Positions 16,448 to 25,200 of a stretch of DNA of 64,000 bases are shown here, piece after piece. Every line of letters starts with the position of its first letter. The first letter of the stretch is position 1. A program made the translations under genes and the position numbers. Origin of the DNA: Deltaproteobacteria bacterium. Lineage in GTDB: Bacteria; Myxococcota_A; UBA9042; PHBI01. The DNA lies in the NCBI GenBank assembly GCA_011526585.1, contig WYBB01000177.1, positions 1 through 64,000 of the forward strand. The letters run 5' to 3'. The notes beneath the pieces were generated by a model. That model did not search any database. It was not told the origin of the DNA and saw nothing but the letters and a program-made list of their open reading frames with translations.

Positions 16448-17065
16448 ATGTCGTACCCGCCCGATCACAAAGCCAAGACGCACGCGCGCATCATCGAGTC
16501 CGCGGCGCGCTCCTTCCGCGAAAACGGCATGCTCGCGACCGGGATCGATCAGCTCATGGCCGACGCCGGTCTCACGCGCGGTGGCTTCTACGCGCACTTC
16601 GCGTCCAAGGCGGCGCTCTTCGCCGAGGTCGTGCGCCAGACCTTCGTCGAGTCGACGAGCAACCTGTTCTCGCGCGGCCTCGACAAGGTCCGCGGTCCCG
16701 CGTGGATCGTCGCCGCCACCCAGCGCTACCTCACCGCCAAGCACCGCGACCGGCCGGCCGAAGGCTGCGGGATCCCCGCGCTCGGCGCCGAGATCGCGCG
16801 CTCACCCGACGAGGTGCGCGAGGCCTTCGGCGCCGAGATCGAGGCGCTCCTCGGGCTCCTCGCCGAGCGCGGCGGCATGACGCACGACGAGGCGACGACC
16901 CTTCTCGCCACCTGGGTCGGCGGCCTGACGATCGCGCGCGGCGTCGCCGATCCCGCGCAGTCCGAGGCGGTCCTCGCCGCCTGCCGCGCCGAGATCGCGC
17001 GCCGCTTCGGCGCCGATCCCTCGCCGGCGAGCGCGCGCGCCGTCACGCCTTCCAACGATCAGTAG
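16448..17065 (+). CDS. TetR/AcrR-family transcriptional regulator
   Basis: A 205-residue repressor-type protein. The N-terminal helix-turn-helix is typical: ARIIESAARSFRENG, then GIDQLMADAGLTRGGFYAHF, then SKAALFAEV (about residues 10-60). The helical C-terminal ligand domain contains a GCGIPALGAEIARSP segment found in a common TetR subgroup whose members often respond to electrophiles or small aromatics. ATG 16448 gives the standard short lead-in to helix 1; ATG codons at 16394, 16436 and 16439 are in-frame but lie in the promoter. It is divergent from two unknown genes and probably autoregulates through the palindrome at 16390-16411. Its last 7 bases overlap the end of the opposite-strand lytic transglycosylase gene. 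Confidence 0.9.
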   Translation: MSYPPDHKAKTHARIIESAARSFRENGMLATGIDQLMADAGLTRGGFYAHFASKAALFAEVVRQTFVESTSNLFSRGLDKVRGPAWIVAATQRYLTAKHRDRPAEGCGIPALGAEIARSPDEVREAFGAEIEALLGLLAERGGMTHDEATTLLATWVGGLTIARGVADPAQSEAVLAACRAEIARRFGADPSPASARAVTPSNDQ

Positions 17066-19551
17066 TTGGGGCCCTCGCCCAGCGTCGTGTCGATGTCGTT
17101 GCGGATGTAGACGTGCTCTTCGCCGTGGTAGATGCGGCGGTAGGCGGCGATGTGCTCGAGCACCGTCTTGGTGTAGCCGCGCGCCTGATCGTAGGGGATG
17201 TCCTCGATGAACATGTCCATCGGGATCTGACCGCGCGCCTTGAGCCACGTGGTCACGCGGTGCGGGCCGGCGTTGTAGGCGGCCGCCGCCAGCGTCTCCT
17301 GCCCGTGGAAGCGCGAGAGCAGGCGCGCGAGGTAGTAGCCGCCGAAGTAGAGCGAGACCGGCGGCTCGAGCAGGCGCTCGGGGGTGAAGTCCAAGAAGCC
17401 GAGCTCGCGCGCGAGGTTCTCGCCGGTGCGCGGGATCACCTGCACGAGGCCATAGGCCGACGAGACGCTGACGGCGCCCGGGTGGAAGGCGCTTTCGACG
17501 GTCATCACCGCGTAGACGTAGTAGGGCGGGATCCCGAGCTGCGCGGTGAGCGGGCGCACGACCTCCGGGTAGGCGATCGGGTAGAGGCCGCGGCCGCGCT
17601 CGGCGAGGAGCTCGGGGGTGACGCGCCATTGATCCTCGAGCACCGCGCGGCGCGTGCCGTACGGGTCGGCGAGCAGGACCTGCAGCGCGCGCAGGTCCTT
17701 GCGGATCTCGCCGTGTTGCCGGCGCATCGCCGCCGCCTGCTCGGCGCTCTTGCGCGAGCGGTCGTCGTCGCGCATCGATGCGCCGCCGCGCGCGCGCGGC
17801 TCGGAGCGGTTGTCGAGCAGATCGGAGCGGGCGCGCTTCTCCAGCGAGGCCCCGCGGAAGCGCATCGCGCGCATGTCCATGTCGATGACGCGGAGCTCGC
17901 CCACCGCCGCTTGGACGTCGCCGAGCGCGAGGAGCTCGTGCGCGCGGTGGGCCTCTTCGGCGATCCCACCCCAGCGCTCGGCGAAGGCCGCCGCCACCGG
18001 CGCGACCTCCTCGAGGGGGGCGGGCCGCGCGGCGTCGTCGAAGGCGCCCGCGAGCGACGCGGCGCTCCACGCGACGGTCGAGCGCCCGACGAGCGGCTCG
18101 TCGTTCTTGCGCAGGACCGCGAGCACCGGCGCCGGCGCGCTCTCGGGCACGCGGCCCTCGATCTCCATCTGGCGCGACCAGGCCTGTAGCCCGTAGTACT
18201 CGAGCGGCGCGTCCTCGATCAGCGCCTCGAAGATCGCCTTGGCCTCGGACTTGTCTCCGAGCTGCAGCGCGCGCGCGTACCAGTAGCGCTCGAAGAGGTT
18301 CCGGTTGAAGCCGCGGGTCTTGCCGAGCCGCTCCCAGTGTCGGGCGGCCTTGTCGGCCTTGCCCATGCGCAGGAGGCACCAGACCATGCGCTCGGTCGGC
18401 TTCTTCTTCTTGCCGATCACCTTCTCGTAGGCGGCGTAGGCCTCCTCGTAGCGCGCGAACTCGTAGGCGAGGTCGCCGAGCGCCTGGTGATAGGCCTTGC
18501 CGCGGTAGCGCTTCTTGAGCAGGCGGCGCGCGCGATCGAAGTCGCCGTTGAGCGCATGCAGCCGCGTCTCGCGCGCCTTGCTCAGCCCTTCACGCTTGTG
18601 CTTCTTGAGCTTCTCGCTCGTCTGCAGCGCGTCGTCGAAGCGGAAGTTCTCGTAGTGATCGTCGAGCGCGATCTCGAGCGCGTCGAGCCAGTCCTCGACC
18701 GCGTCCTTCGGCGCGCCGGGCGGCGGCTCGACCAGCCAGGGGGCGAGCGCGGGGCCGACGAGATCGAAGCGTCGCTCGCGCACCCAGAAGGCGATCTCCG
18801 CGAGCGGTACCGCGCGCGGATCGTCGAGGCGCTGCGGGGCGGCGTTGCCGAGGCTCGCCAGGAGGAGCTCGGCCTCGCGCGCCGGCGGGCTCAGCGGCGC
18901 CTCGCGCGCGACCGAGCCGAGGAGCTCGCGCGCGCGGTCGTGCTTGCCGTGGGCGACGTCGAGCGCGCCGAGCCGGACCTGGACCTCGCGCGCGAAGACG
19001 GCCTCGGGCCAGCGGTCGAGCACGGCCTTGTAGGCGCGCTTGGCGTCGTCGACGCGGCCGAGCGTGTCGAGGTGGCGCGCGCGCAGAAACGCCGCCTCGG
19101 CGTGCAGCGGGGAGTGCGGGCTGTCGTCGACGAGGTCGAGGAGCGCGAGCGGCTCGTCGTCGCGCACGCCGCTCTGCACGAGCGTGCGCGCCAGCCCGAA
19201 GGCGATGAGATCGGTGAGGTGCGAGGGCGCCTCGCCGCGCGAGAGCTCGAGCGCGCCGCGCCAGGCGGCGATCGCGTCGGCGAGCTGGTCTTGCTCGAGC
19301 TGGCGTCGCCCGAGCAGATGCAGGGCGTCGCGCCGCATCGCCGCGGGTGCGCTCGGGCTGGTCGCGACCTCGCCGAGCAGCGCGACCGCGTCATCGGCCC
19401 CGGCCCAGAAGGCCTCGCGCGCGGCCTCCCAGGTCGCGAGCATCGGCACCGGCTCAGCGGGCGGTGCCGGGGCCTCGGCGCGCGCGGCGTCGAGCGGCAG
19501 CGCGAGCGCGATCAGGGTCGACGACAGGAGCTGGAGGGGCCGGGCTCGCAT
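17059..19551 (-). CDS. Soluble lytic murein transglycosylase, Slt-type
   Basis: An 830-residue periplasmic enzyme that cleaves peptidoglycan glycan strands with 1,6-anhydro product formation. It has a Sec signal (MRARPLQLL...DAARA) and then a long superhelix of TPR-like helices (about 60-640), with a basic linker near 600-630. The C-terminal SLT domain has catalytic Glu686 in TVESAFHP, then SAYGLVQVIP and AAYNAGP. This is the Slt70 layout, though longer than the E. coli enzyme (about 620 residues). ATG 19551 was chosen because it opens the signal peptide; no ribosome site precedes it. The coiled-coil gene lies 74 bases upstream on the same strand. Its stop overlaps the TetR gene end by 7 bases. 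Confidence 0.9.
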   Translation of the reverse strand: MRARPLQLLSSTLIALALPLDAARAEAPAPPAEPVPMLATWEAAREAFWAGADDAVALLGEVATSPSAPAAMRRDALHLLGRRQLEQDQLADAIAAWRGALELSRGEAPSHLTDLIAFGLARTLVQSGVRDDEPLALLDLVDDSPHSPLHAEAAFLRARHLDTLGRVDDAKRAYKAVLDRWPEAVFAREVQVRLGALDVAHGKHDRARELLGSVAREAPLSPPAREAELLLASLGNAAPQRLDDPRAVPLAEIAFWVRERRFDLVGPALAPWLVEPPPGAPKDAVEDWLDALEIALDDHYENFRFDDALQTSEKLKKHKREGLSKARETRLHALNGDFDRARRLLKKRYRGKAYHQALGDLAYEFARYEEAYAAYEKVIGKKKKPTERMVWCLLRMGKADKAARHWERLGKTRGFNRNLFERYWYARALQLGDKSEAKAIFEALIEDAPLEYYGLQAWSRQMEIEGRVPESAPAPVLAVLRKNDEPLVGRSTVAWSAASLAGAFDDAARPAPLEEVAPVAAAFAERWGGIAEEAHRAHELLALGDVQAAVGELRVIDMDMRAMRFRGASLEKRARSDLLDNRSEPRARGGASMRDDDRSRKSAEQAAAMRRQHGEIRKDLRALQVLLADPYGTRRAVLEDQWRVTPELLAERGRGLYPIAYPEVVRPLTAQLGIPPYYVYAVMTVESAFHPGAVSVSSAYGLVQVIPRTGENLARELGFLDFTPERLLEPPVSLYFGGYYLARLLSRFHGQETLAAAAYNAGPHRVTTWLKARGQIPMDMFIEDIPYDQARGYTKTVLEHIAAYRRIYHGEEHVYIRNDIDTTLGEGPNY

Positions 19552-19625
19552 GGAGGGAGCATGCGGGAGGGCGAGCGTGCACGGCAAGTATTCGGGTCGG
19601 TGCGCGTCGGTCGCGCGCTCGCCGA

Positions 19626-20051
19626 TCACGACGCTGGCGGCGTGTCTTCGGCCTTCTTGCGCGCGCGGGTCGCGCGCTTGGGCTCGGGATCGCCCTCGGG
19701 CTCGGCCGCGACGCTGGCCTCGGCGGCGAGCTTCTTGACCCTGGCCTCGGCGTCGCGCGCGGCCTTGAGGGCCTCGGACAGCGAGCGCTCGGCGCGCTCG
19801 GCACGGTTTCGCTCTTCACCGAGCTGACCCTCGAGCCCCTGCACCTGGTTTTCGAGCTCGCGGATCTGGCGGCGCAGGACCTTGACCTCCTTGCGCGTGG
19901 CGAGGTTCAGGCGGCGCGCCAGCCCCTCGAGGCGATCGTCGAGCTGCAGGAGCAGGTCGCTGCGCAGGTTGACGGCGCGCCGGACGACGCCCTGCAGCGC
20001 GGGATGTGCGAAGAGCCCGCTCTTGGCTTTGTCTCCCAGGGCCTGCAGCAT
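19626..20051 (-). CDS. Small coiled-coil protein, phasin/UbiK-like in appearance
   Basis: A 141-residue protein without signal peptide or membrane span. Residues 1-45 are amphipathic helix. Residues about 48-105 are a heptad-rich coiled coil (LRRQIRELENQVQGLEGQL). The tail is Ala/Pro/Lys/Arg-rich (KRATRARKKAE), like the tails of DNA- or granule-binding phasin-type proteins. ATG 20051 has GGAGG about 7 bases upstream. It resembles polyhydroxyalkanoate granule-associated proteins and UbiK-type accessory factors in general design, but no diagnostic motif separates these. A link to the PhaC-like protein 6 kb away is speculative. Confidence 0.6.
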   Translation of the reverse strand: MLQALGDKAKSGLFAHPALQGVVRRAVNLRSDLLLQLDDRLEGLARRLNLATRKEVKVLRRQIRELENQVQGLEGQLGEERNRAERAERSLSEALKAARDAEARVKKLAAEASVAAEPEGDPEPKRATRARKKAEDTPPAS

Positions 20052-20146
20052 ACGCGTCCTCCGTGGTCGAGCCGGACCGCGCCCGAGCCGGGGCGCTGCG
20101 TCGCGGCGGTTCGAACCGGTCCTATGACACACCCGCTCGCCGCCGG

Positions 20147-22075
20147 CTACTCGGAGCCGCGATCGACCTCACGCAGGTAGAGCGCGCCGCCGGCCGTCGC
20201 CGGATCGGTCACCTCGATCGCCTGGTCGGCGCCGCAGGCGTCGTGGGTGGGAAAGTGCGTGGCGGTCGAACCGTCGAAGAAGAAGTAGAGGTCGTCGGCA
20301 TACAGCGCCGGGCCGGATCCGGAGAACGCGACGCCGCTCGGCACGACGTCCTGACAGCGATCGCTCAGGTCGAGGGCGGTGCGGCAGGCGAGCGCGCCGT
20401 CGCGCCCGTCGGCGAGGCTGCCGACGTCGGGCTCACACGCGATCGCGTCGGCGAGGTCGGACACGATCAGGATCTCGCGCCCGAGGTCCTTCCAGAGCGC
20501 CCAGTCGATCGCGCCGGGGGTCTCGGGCGCGAGCGGTGGCGAGGTCGAGACCGGCACGGTCGCCTCGCTCGCCGGCCAGCTCGGGATCGGCGTCACGGCG
20601 TTGACAGCGGCGCCGAACTCGTCGGCCGCGGTGAAGCGGTAGACCCAGGCCAGGGTCCAGCCGCCGCCGTCGAGATCCATGTCGCAGTGCACGCTGAGCG
20701 GCGCGGCCGGGCCATCGCCGTCGACGTCGACGACCCAGGTGTCGGTCGGCGGGGGCTCGGGCGGGAGCGCCTCGCCCGGCGCGCGGCCGGCGTCGCGCAC
20801 GTGGAGGCAGCTCCGCGCGGGGCGCGCGGGGTCGCCGACCGGCACGAGGTCGCCCTCGCCGAAGAGGCGCTCGATCTCGTCGGGATCGAGCGCGCGATCC
20901 CATACGCGCAGATCGTCGATCGCGCCGGAGAACGGCTCGCGCGCGTCGCCGTCGCCGAGCCCGACGAGGAGCGCGGGCTCGCGGCCGAGGTCCTGGCCGG
21001 CATCGAGCGCGACGGTGCCGTGCGCGCGCCCGTCGATGTGCAGCGTGAGCGCGCGGCCGTCCTTGACGACGACGATGTGGCTCCAGTGTCCGGCCGGGGC
21101 GCAGACGCGATCGCTGACGACCTGCGTGTGGCTGCGCCAGGTCGCACAGCGTCGGGCGCCGTCGAGCGCGAGCGCGCTCGTGCGCTCGGGACGGGTGGGG
21201 TCGCCGAAGGTGAAGATCCCCGAGGCCGCGCCGGGGCCGGGATCGGGGTTGACCCAGATCGCGTAGGTCGCCGTCGCGTCGCCGCGCGGGTGATGGGTCG
21301 CCGCGACCGCGACGTGGTCGCCGGGCGAAGAGAGGCGCAGCGCGCCGGCCGGCTGGCCGAAGCGATCGGCGCTCGGCGTGGCGCCGACGATCACGCCGTG
21401 ATCGCCGTGGGGGCCGCTGTCGATGGCGTCCCCGTCGAGGCGCCAGTGACCGACGAGGCCGCGCACGAGCGGGTCGCAACCCTCGTCGACCGTGCCGTCG
21501 CAGTCGTTGTCACGCGCGTCGCAGCTGGTCTCGTCGGGCTCGTGGTGGGCGACGGCGGTGAGATCGCAGCTCGGCGCGTCGAGGCCGTCGAAGCACATGA
21601 CGGCGAGCGTCGCGCCGGGCGCGCCACAGACGCCCGTCGGCGCGGGGCAGAGCGCGGCGATCCGATCGGCGCTGGCGGCGTCGGGCACGTCGTTGTGCGG
21701 GTCGAGCTCGTCGACGAGGCAGTCGCGATCGAGGTCGGCGGTGGCGCTCTCGATCGCGTCGGGCAGGCCGTCGCCGTCGCTGTCGACCGGGGTGAAGGCC
21801 TGGCCGAGCTCGTCGGCGTCACCGCGCTCGTCGCCGTCGGAGTCGGGGTCGAGAGGATCGGTGCCGAGGCCGATCTCGAGCGCGTTGGCGAGCCCGTCGA
21901 GATCCTCGTCGCCGTCGGGATCGAGGCAGCGGTTGTCCGCGCAGAGACCGGAGGCGCACTCGGCGGCGAGCTCGCAGCGCGAGCCGAGGGGGCGGCGTGT
22001 GCTCTCGTCACCACAGGCCGGGGTGACGGTGAGCGCCAGCGAGAGGACGAAGAGAGATCGAAGGTGCGAGGACAT
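20147..22075 (-). CDS. Mosaic lipoprotein: TSP3 repeats, MopE motif, LamG and fibrinogen-like domains
   Basis: A 642-residue predicted surface lipoprotein (lipobox TPAC). Order of parts: a Cys-rich start (about 25-52), and thrombospondin type 3-like calcium repeats with DPDGDEDLDG and DPDSDGDE (about 52-130). A MopE-type motif DNDCDGTVDEGC follows near 185-200. A LamG/concanavalin-like domain spans about 210-400 (LVGHWRLDGDAIDS to IDDLRVWDRALDPDEI). The C-terminal region opens with SCLHVRDAG and contains CDMDLDGGGWTL, the fibrinogen-like signature. Such mosaics are typical of myxobacteria and suggest glycan or protein binding outside the cell. The start ATG 22075 opens the lipoprotein signal. 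The gene is divergent from the second alpha-2-macroglobulin. Confidence 0.82.
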   Translation of the reverse strand: MSSHLRSLFVLSLALTVTPACGDESTRRPLGSRCELAAECASGLCADNRCLDPDGDEDLDGLANALEIGLGTDPLDPDSDGDERGDADELGQAFTPVDSDGDGLPDAIESATADLDRDCLVDELDPHNDVPDAASADRIAALCPAPTGVCGAPGATLAVMCFDGLDAPSCDLTAVAHHEPDETSCDARDNDCDGTVDEGCDPLVRGLVGHWRLDGDAIDSGPHGDHGVIVGATPSADRFGQPAGALRLSSPGDHVAVAATHHPRGDATATYAIWVNPDPGPGAASGIFTFGDPTRPERTSALALDGARRCATWRSHTQVVSDRVCAPAGHWSHIVVVKDGRALTLHIDGRAHGTVALDAGQDLGREPALLVGLGDGDAREPFSGAIDDLRVWDRALDPDEIERLFGEGDLVPVGDPARPARSCLHVRDAGRAPGEALPPEPPPTDTWVVDVDGDGPAAPLSVHCDMDLDGGGWTLAWVYRFTAADEFGAAVNAVTPIPSWPASEATVPVSTSPPLAPETPGAIDWALWKDLGREILIVSDLADAIACEPDVGSLADGRDGALACRTALDLSDRCQDVVPSGVAFSGSGPALYADDLYFFFDGSTATHFPTHDACGADQAIEVTDPATAGGALYLREVDRGSE

Positions 22076-22195
22076 GGGCACGCTCGAGGACGTTGAAGTT
22101 GTGTGATGCGCGCCGCTCGCGCGATCGCCCGCCATCGTGCCACGAACGCGCGCGCGGTGCGCCGAGATCGTACAGGATGATCGCAGAGCGTCGGC

Positions 22196-22216
22196 GCGCG
22201 GGAATATTTCTCGCGC
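22196..22216 (+). promoter_or_regulatory. Quasi-palindrome upstream of the second alpha-2-macroglobulin
   Basis: Arms gcgcgggaa (22196-22204) and ttctcgcgc (22208-22216) match at 8 of 9 positions around TAT. It lies 67 bases before the ATG, in the 208-base region between two divergent envelope genes. It could be an operator for either. No standard -35/-10 pair is evident beside it. Confidence 0.4.
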
Positions 22217-22283
22217 CCGAAGGAACCAAATCGAGCGACGGGCGTCTCAGGAGCCTGTCCCGATCGCCGACAAGGGGACCGCC

Positions 22284-25200
22284 ATGCCATCGCTTCATCG
22301 CGCGCTCGTCGCGCTCGGTATCACTTTGTCAGTCGCCCACGAGGCGCGTGCCCTCGAACCGCTCGACGCCGCCGCGCTCGGCGAGGGCGCGACGCTGGTG
22401 ATCCGGCCGCGCGTGGCCGGCCTCGAGGTGAGCTTCCTGCCCGGCGCGGGTGCGCCGCGGCGCTGGACCCTGGCGCTGCTCTCGCCCGCGGGCGGGAGCT
22501 CGGCCGAGGTCGACGTCACCTTCCCGGCGGAGCGGGTTGCGCCGCTCGTGGTCGTCCTGCCGCGGCCGACGCGCGAGGTGGCCGATCGCGACCTGCGCCT
22601 GAGCCTCCGCGGCAAGAGCCCCGCGCGTGAGCTGATAGGGCTGGTCGGGCCGTGGCTCGAGGCACCGCGCATGCGGGTCTTCGGTGACCCGAGCGCGTAC
22701 GCCGGCACGCGCTACGCGCCGCGGGTCGTCGTCGATGTGCCGATCGCGGGCTGCGTGAAGGCGCCGTGCACGCGGGCGCTCGTGGGCGCGACGATCGAGG
22801 CGCGCTGGGTGCCGCCGGGCGGCAAGAAGAAGCGGGCGGTCCCCGCGCGCGACGCGGCGATCTTCGAGGCGCGCGTCAGCGCACGGACCGACGCGTCGGG
22901 ATCGGCGCCGCTCGCGATCGCGGTGCCCGATCGCTTCGAGGGCGAGCTCGCGCTCGAGCTCACGGCGCACCACCCCGACGGCAGCGCCTCGGCACGCCAG
23001 ACGATCAACGTGATCGCGGGCTCGCGGATCCTGCTCTCGACCGACAAGCCGATCTACCAGCCCGGCCAGACGCTCCACCTCAGGCTGCTCGCGCGCGCGC
23101 GCGGCACGGGTCGCGCCGCCGGGGGCACCGCGGCGCGGCTCGAGGTCCATGACGCCAAGAACAACAAGGTCTTCCAGGCGCGCGGCGAGACGAGCGCAGA
23201 GGGCGTGTTCTCGGCGCAGATGGCGATCGCGTCGCTGGTCAACACGGGGCGCTGGCGGATCGTGGCGAAGGTCGGCGACGACGAGGTCGAAAAGACCGTC
23301 GAGGTGAAGCCCTACGTGCTGCCGAAGTTCAAGGTCGAGCTCGACAGCGAGCGCGCCGCCTACCGGCCGGGCGAGCGCGTCGCGGGCAAGATCTCGGCGC
23401 GCTACTTCTTCGGCGAGCCGCTACGGCGCGCCCGGGTCGTCCTGACCGCCGAGACCTGGGACGTCGCGGCGCGAGAGCTGGCGCGCGTCTCGCTCGAGCT
23501 CGACGAGAGCGGGCTCGGCACCTTCGCGTTCACGCTGCCGGAGATGCTCGCGGGCCAGCCGCTCCTGCAGGGGGGCGCGGCGGTCACGCTGACCGCGCGC
23601 GTGACCGACACCGCCGGCCAGACCCACGAGGGGCGCAAGGCGCTCACCATATATAAGGATGCGTTGAAGGTGATCGCGATCCCCGAGGCGGGCCGGCTCG
23701 TGCCCGGGGTCGACAACGCGATCTTCTTCGTCGTGACCACCCCCGACGGGGCGCCGGCGCCGCGCGCGAAGGTCGTGATCGACGGGCCGATCGGAGCCGG
23801 TGCACCGGAGATCCAGACCGACCGCCACGGGATCGCCGAGTGGCGCGTGGTGCCGCGCGGCGATCTCACGCTCGACGTGGTGGTGGCGACGCCGGACGGG
23901 GTGAAGGCGCGGCACGCGCTCGCGATCCCGAGCGCTCGCGAGGCGGCCGCGGCGGTGCTGCTGCGTCCGTCGGAGCTCGCGCCGCGGGCCGGTGATCGCG
24001 TCGCCTTCGACGTGCTCGTCGCCGGCGCGGTGCCACACGTCTTCCTCGATCTGGTGAAGGACGGGCAGACGCTGGTCACGCTCTCGGCGCCGGTCCGAGA
24101 CGGGCGCGCGCAGCTCTTGACGACGCTCCCGCCCGACAGCGCCGGCACCGTGCTGGCGCACGCCTACGCGATCGGGCGCGACATGGACGTGTACGCCGAC
24201 ACGCGCCCGCTCGTCGTCAAGCAGGCCGACGAGCTGACGATCGCGATCGCCGCCGAGCGCGACGGCGCGTATCGCCCCGGTGAAGACGCGACCCTCAGCC
24301 TCGCGGTGACCGATCGCCATGGGCACCCGGTGCTGGCGGCGCTCGGGCTCTGGGCGGTCGACGAGGCGGTCTTTTCGCTCTCGGAGCTGCGGCCCGGCAT
24401 GGAGCAGGTCTTCTTCCTGCTCGAGCAGGCGATCATGACGCCGAAGGTCGAGGTGCACGCCTTCGAGCCGTCGGAGGTCTTCTTCCCCCACGACGTCGAG
24501 CCGGGGCCGACGCCGCGCGATCCGGTGCGCGTCGAGGAGGCGCGGCGGCCGGCGCGGGTGCTGGCGGCGGCGGCGATGCCGGCGTTCTCGCACGCGGCGG
24601 CGGTGGACTCGCGCGCGGGGGAGGGCGAGGCGAGCCGGGCTCTGTGGGAGGGGGTCTTCGCGGCGCGGGTCAAGCGGCTCTCGAGCGCGGTGCGGGCCTT
24701 CGTGCGCAGCGAGTGGCGTTCGCCGTCGGGGCGTGAGCTGCATCGCATCCTGCGCGGGGCCGGGGTGACGGCGGGCAAGACGCGCGACTGGTTCGGCGTG
24801 CCCTTCGCGCTGAGCGTGGACGAGAGCACGGAGCCGATCGACTTCGCCGAGATCAAGTCGGCCGGGCCGGATGCGCACTGGGGCAGCGACGATGATCTGG
24901 TCGCGTCGCTCGGGCTCGAGGACGCGCTCGCGCCGGTCTGGGAGATGCAGTCGCGGCGCGAGGAACGACGCTGGCGGCGCGACGGGCGCGGGGGCGTGTT
25001 CGCGTTCGGCGCCGGCGGGGGTGGAGTCCAGCTCGACGTGGCCGCCAGGGCGCCGGAGCCGATGGTCATGAAGGCGGGTTTCGGCGCGGGCGGGGACAGG
25101 CCGCAGGGTGGGGCGATGGTGATGCGCATGCCCGGCCAGAAGCCCAAGGAGGAGCGGGCGCCGGCCGATCTGCCCGAGGTCGAGACGGACTCGGGCGGGA

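Noticed and set aside
20105-20120. ggttcgaacc, resembling a tRNA T-loop
   Set aside because: It is a simple palindrome. No acceptor stem, anticodon arm or CCA end can be folded around it on either strand.
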